This document shows positions 22,234 to 24,637 of a stretch of 24,637 bases of DNA, piece by piece (the first letter of the stretch is position 1; the number at the start of each line of letters is the position of its first letter). Origin of the DNA: JAWODU01 sp046483125 (lineage in GTDB: Bacteria > Verrucomicrobiota > Kiritimatiellia > UBA8416 > JAWODU01); the NCBI GenBank assembly GCA_046483125.1, contig JAWODU010000097.1, positions 1 to 24,637 of the forward strand, read 5' to 3'. A model generated the notes under the pieces. The model searched no databases. It saw nothing but the letters and a program-made list of their open reading frames with translations, and was not told the origin of the DNA. The position numbers and the translations under genes are program-made.

Positions 22234-24230
22234 CCAGGTGACGGAGGTGGACTATAGGGAATGGCCGTTCCCGTGTCAACACTTGCACGCCGGCTTCCGG
22301 GATGGCGAGGCATCGCTTTCGTTCGCCCCGAGCTGTCGTTTTCAGCATCCGGGTGCTTCTCCCGGAATTCCTGAATCACTTCGAAGAACTGCCTGCCGTA
22401 CTTCTCAAGCTTCGCGTGGCCGACACCAGTAATCTGAAGTAAATCCTCCACCTTGGCCTGTCCTCCTGTTTCCCGCCGTGGCGGATTGCGGCGCGCCATT
22501 TCATGGAGCGTGCGGTCGTTGAAGATGACGTATGGCGGAACGCGTTGGTCTGAGGCCAGTTTCTTGCGAAGATCGCGGAGCTGGTCAAACAACTTCTCGT
22601 TGCAGGGACGGGCTGCAGCCGCAGATGAACGTCGGGCTCGTTTGCCCGTCAGCTTGCGCGGCTTGAGAATGTGGACTTCATGGCCGCCGAACAGCACTTT
22701 TCGGGAGTCGGGCTGGAGATTGAGAACCGGGTAGTCCCCGGTGGTCTGGACTATCAGACCCTGGGCGAGCAGATTGTCGATCATCAAGCGCCAGTGGCGT
22801 TTGTCCTGGTCTTTGCCGGCACCGAAGGTCTTGATCCGGTCGTGGCCGAGCTGGCGGATGCGGTCGGACGCGTCGCCCGTTACAACCGCGACTATGTGGT
22901 TGATCCCGAAGCGCTCGCCGGTCCGGGCGATGGCCGACATCACGATCTGTGCGTCCTGGGTGGCGTCAATGCTCTCGACTTCGCCCTGGCAGATGTCGCA
23001 GCACGGGAGAGAAGAATCAACCACGGATAAACACGGATCGACACGGATAGGAGGATATTCCTCTCCGAAGTAGTTGAGGAGCTGCTTGCGGCGGCAGGCG
23101 TGCGTCGTGCAGTACCGCACCATGTCGTTGAGGCATTTGATGGCGTGTCTCCTCTCTGCTTCGTCGCTGATGTCATTGAAGAAAAAGCGGATCTTGGGTA
23201 TGTCGCCGTAGCCGAAAAGGAGCAGGCAGTGGGCGGGTTCGCCGTCGCGGCCGGACCGGCCGGTCTCCTGGTAGTAACTCTCGATGTTCTTCGGTAGATC
23301 GCCGTGCAGGACGTAGCGGACATTGGATTTATCGATCCCCATGCCGAAGGCAATGGTGGCGACGATCACCTCGACCTCATCCTTGTTGAACGCGTCCTGG
23401 TTCTTCACACGCGTCGCGTCGTCCAGTCCTGCGTGATACGGCAGTGCCTTGATGCCGTGGCGCGTGAGCATGCCGGCGGTTTGTTCAACGCTCTTGCGGG
23501 TTGTGCGGTAGATGATTCCGGGCTCGCCGGCATGGGCGCGAACAAAGCGCAGGATCTGGTCGCCGGGCTTCTGCTTCGGGATGACTTTGTAGAACAGGTT
23601 CGGCCGATTGAATGACGCGCGGACGACGTGCGGGGAGCGCAGACCAAGCTTCGCGACAATGTCGTCCTGGACCTTGTGCGTGGCCGTCGCCGTGAACGCG
23701 GTGACGGGCACGTCCGGGAATTCCTGAACGATCGCGGACAGATTTAAGTAATCCGGCCGGAAGTCATGTCCCCACTCCGAAATGCAGTGAGCTTCGTCAA
23801 TCGCTACGAACGACAGATTCACGCGTCTGAGCGTGGAGATGAATTCCGGCATGGCGAAACGTTCCGGGGAGACGTAGATCAGATCGAGTTCTCCCGCCGC
23901 AAGCTGAGATTCGACCTGCCGTTTCATAAGCGCCGACAGGGAGCTGTTGAGGAATGACGCCCGTAGCCCGGTGGCGATAGCCGCGTCCACCTGGTCTTTC
24001 ATCAGCGAGATCAGAGGGCTGATGACCATGCACGTCCCGTCCATGACGTGGGCCGGAAGCTGGTAGCAGAGCGACTTCCCTCCCCCGGTCGGCATGACGA
24101 CAAAGGCGTCCTGCCGGGCCAGGATGGCTTCTACGATTTCATCCTGATGCGGGAGGAACGAACGGAAGCCGAAAACGTCCTGGAGAACCATAGAACGTTC
24201 GGCGTTGGGTGCTGGCGCTCGCATAGTCAT
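22224..24230 (-). CDS. recQ: ATP-dependent DNA helicase RecQ
   Basis: 3'-5' DNA helicase of recombination and repair, 668 residues from ATG 24230. Present are Walker A (PTGGGKSLCYQL), the DEAH box (AIDEAHCISEWGHDFRPDYL), helicase motif VI (QETGRSGRDG), a zinc-site region (ACRR, an NYFGE motif, CCDIC), an RQC winged helix and an HRDC domain (LFDQLRDLRKKLA to KYGRQFF). The frame is open up to 24398, but the extra 56 residues are not RecQ-like, so 24230 is preferred; a GAGA stretch is the only ribosome signal. Two oddities: about 12 extra residues between the first and later zinc cysteines are encoded by a 10-bp repeat array, and the last 20 or so residues are read from the tRNA promoter, with the stop codon inside the tRNA gene. 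Confidence 0.93.
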   Translation of the reverse strand: MTMRAPAPNAERSMVLQDVFGFRSFLPHQDEIVEAILARQDAFVVMPTGGGKSLCYQLPAHVMDGTCMVISPLISLMKDQVDAAIATGLRASFLNSSLSALMKRQVESQLAAGELDLIYVSPERFAMPEFISTLRRVNLSFVAIDEAHCISEWGHDFRPDYLNLSAIVQEFPDVPVTAFTATATHKVQDDIVAKLGLRSPHVVRASFNRPNLFYKVIPKQKPGDQILRFVRAHAGEPGIIYRTTRKSVEQTAGMLTRHGIKALPYHAGLDDATRVKNQDAFNKDEVEVIVATIAFGMGIDKSNVRYVLHGDLPKNIESYYQETGRSGRDGEPAHCLLLFGYGDIPKIRFFFNDISDEAERRHAIKCLNDMVRYCTTHACRRKQLLNYFGEEYPPIRVDPCLSVVDSSLPCCDICQGEVESIDATQDAQIVMSAIARTGERFGINHIVAVVTGDASDRIRQLGHDRIKTFGAGKDQDKRHWRLMIDNLLAQGLIVQTTGDYPVLNLQPDSRKVLFGGHEVHILKPRKLTGKRARRSSAAAARPCNEKLFDQLRDLRKKLASDQRVPPYVIFNDRTLHEMARRNPPRRETGGQAKVEDLLQITGVGHAKLEKYGRQFFEVIQEFREKHPDAENDSSGRTKAMPRHPGSRRASVDTGTAIPYSPPPSPGGD
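22251..22279 (-). promoter_or_regulatory. Strong promoter of tRNA-Val, inside the recQ reading frame
   Basis: Minus-strand TTGACA (22279-22274) and TATAGT (22256-22251) are spaced by 17 bases: 6 of 6 and 5 of 6 to the sigma-70 consensus, with optimal spacing. Transcription would begin near 22244, 11 bases before the tRNA. It lies within the last codons of recQ. Confidence 0.85.
23021..23050. repeat. 10-bp tandem repeat array inside recQ
   Basis: Three 10-base units (23021-23030, 23031-23040, 23041-23050) share the core CACGGAT, with variable last bases; a degenerate fourth begins at 23051. On the coding strand they read PIRVDPCLSVVD, in the zinc-site region of RecQ. Similar CACGGAT strings are, from memory, common as intergenic repeats in environmental genomes of related phyla. 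Confidence 0.75.
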
Positions 24231-24401
24231 CACGTTCTCATCGTGGCGAAGCCATGGGGGGGTGTCAAGAGATATGCCTTTCTGCCTCCTGTCCTTGGAG
24301 TTTGGTGAAAAAACCAAGCATACAGAAGCCATTTGAGGTGGCTCAATTCTTAATGCGTGTTTGCATAAGGGCTTTTCGCAAGGGGTAAGAACGGGCATTC
24401 A
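24231..24401. other. Spacer upstream of recQ
   Basis: This stretch separates the preferred recQ start from the structured segment at 24402. It keeps the recQ frame open without family content. I find no other gene, and no promoter that fits consensus convincingly. Confidence 0.4.
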
Positions 24402-24447
24402 GGAGACTGGCCAGGCCGCCAGTGACTACAGGTGTATCCCTGTCTCC
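24402..24447. repeat. Two stacked hairpins closed by an outer stem, next to the IS end
   Basis: ACTGGC/GCCAGT (24406-24411 with 24418-24423) and ACAGG/CCTGT (24428-24432 with 24439-24443) form two hairpins with six-base loops. GGAG (24402-24405) and CTCC (24444-24447) close both into a three-way junction, with only the four bases GACT left over between them. The structure ends where the IS-like sequence begins. Confidence 0.5.
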
Positions 24448-24497
24448 TAGTCCCTATACAAGCGTGATTTAATTGCGGAAAGGATGACTAAAAACTC

Positions 24498-24567
24498 GAA
24501 ATGCCCGCCAGTATTGGTTAAAGTAAAGATATTGAAAACCACAAAAACCAATGAAAGGGGGCATTTC
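24498..24567 (+). promoter_or_regulatory. Nested stem-loop that can hide the transposase ribosome site
   Basis: GAAATGCCC (24498-24506) is perfectly complementary to GGGCATTTC (24559-24567), and inside it ATTGGTT (24513-24519) pairs with AACCAAT (24546-24552). The outer stem takes up three bases of the GGGGG ribosome site (24557-24561) and ends two bases before the GTG start. Such structures limit transposase made from read-through transcripts. Confidence 0.6.
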
Positions 24568-24569
24568 AA

Positions 24570-24637
24570 GTGAGCAGATCCTACCGCAAAATCATCCGTA
24601 ACCGCAAGGAAAGAATTGAACGTCGGCTGGCCCGCAA
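24570..24637 (+). CDS. IS1380-family transposase, N-terminus (partial)
   Basis: Starts with GTG 24570, preceded by AAAGGGGG nine bases upstream, and runs off the right edge after 22 codons. The visible residues (VSRSYRKIIRNRKERIERRL) are strongly basic and match, from memory, the N-terminus of IS1380-family transposases of the DDE type. Only the basic leader is visible; no catalytic residues are within the window, so activity cannot be judged. Confidence 0.65.
   Translation, partial: MSRSYRKIIRNRKERIERRLAR

Larger units (their letters stand above)
24446..24637 (+). mobile_element. Left end of an IS1380-type insertion sequence (partial)
   Basis: A transposase start and an AT-richer leader lie at the right edge of the window. 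The left terminus is probably near CCTAG (24446-24450), since IS1380-family ends commonly begin with CCT and a short A/T-rich inverted repeat. The right end, matching terminal repeat and target duplication are outside the window, so the exact boundary is a guess. Confidence 0.6.

Noticed and set aside
23021..23050. CRISPR-like repeat in recQ
   Set aside because: Units are 10 bases, directly adjacent, with no spacers; it is a plain tandem repeat inside a coding sequence.

Overview
The window looks like a chromosomal segment from a PVC-superphylum bacterium, most likely Kiritimatiellota or a near relative. Three things point there: a 52-residue 'small basic protein' at 13126-13284 of a type I know from Chlamydiae, Verrucomicrobia and Planctomycetes; a secreted beta-helix protein with an Asp-rich calcium-binding repeat and a C-terminal module common in those phyla; and a type IV pilus/type II secretion locus of that style. 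The taxonomy is inferred from recognised families, with no database search.

Left part (1-7400): two tandem assembly ATPases (a GspE/PilB/MshE-type protein and a second one cut by the window edge) are transcribed leftward. A 700-base repeat-rich spacer separates them from a rightward pilM-N-O-P-Q-like operon ending in a secretin and an 11-bp hairpin. Together these encode an envelope-spanning pilus or secretion machine: cytoplasmic ATPases, an actin-like PilM, inner-membrane PilN/PilO, a periplasmic PilP-position protein and the outer-membrane secretin.

Middle part (7491-17860): a membrane PAS histidine kinase with an eroded ATPase domain and pseudo-receiver; panC (pantothenate synthesis), translationally coupled to a complete soluble hybrid kinase; the secreted beta-helix protein; the small basic protein; an ExoX-like DEDDh exonuclease; a large TPR protein; a secreted helical protein; a PGPGW-family membrane protein; and a tandem winged-helix regulator with a small downstream ORF.

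Right part (17861-24637): a 600-base decayed stretch holding a frameshifted gene remnant, then prfC (release factor 3), an amino-acid permease fused to a PTS EIIA domain, tRNA-Val(GAC), a recQ whose reading frame runs through the tRNA promoter into the tRNA, and the start of an IS1380-type insertion sequence at the right edge.

The most unusual signal is in the spacers. Several families of short degenerate tandem repeats (period 7, 10, 12 and about 13) sit between genes, two 42-bp heptad arrays are clearly related to each other, and one 10-bp array sits inside recQ in the zinc-site region. I see no CRISPR array, prophage or obvious new defence system.
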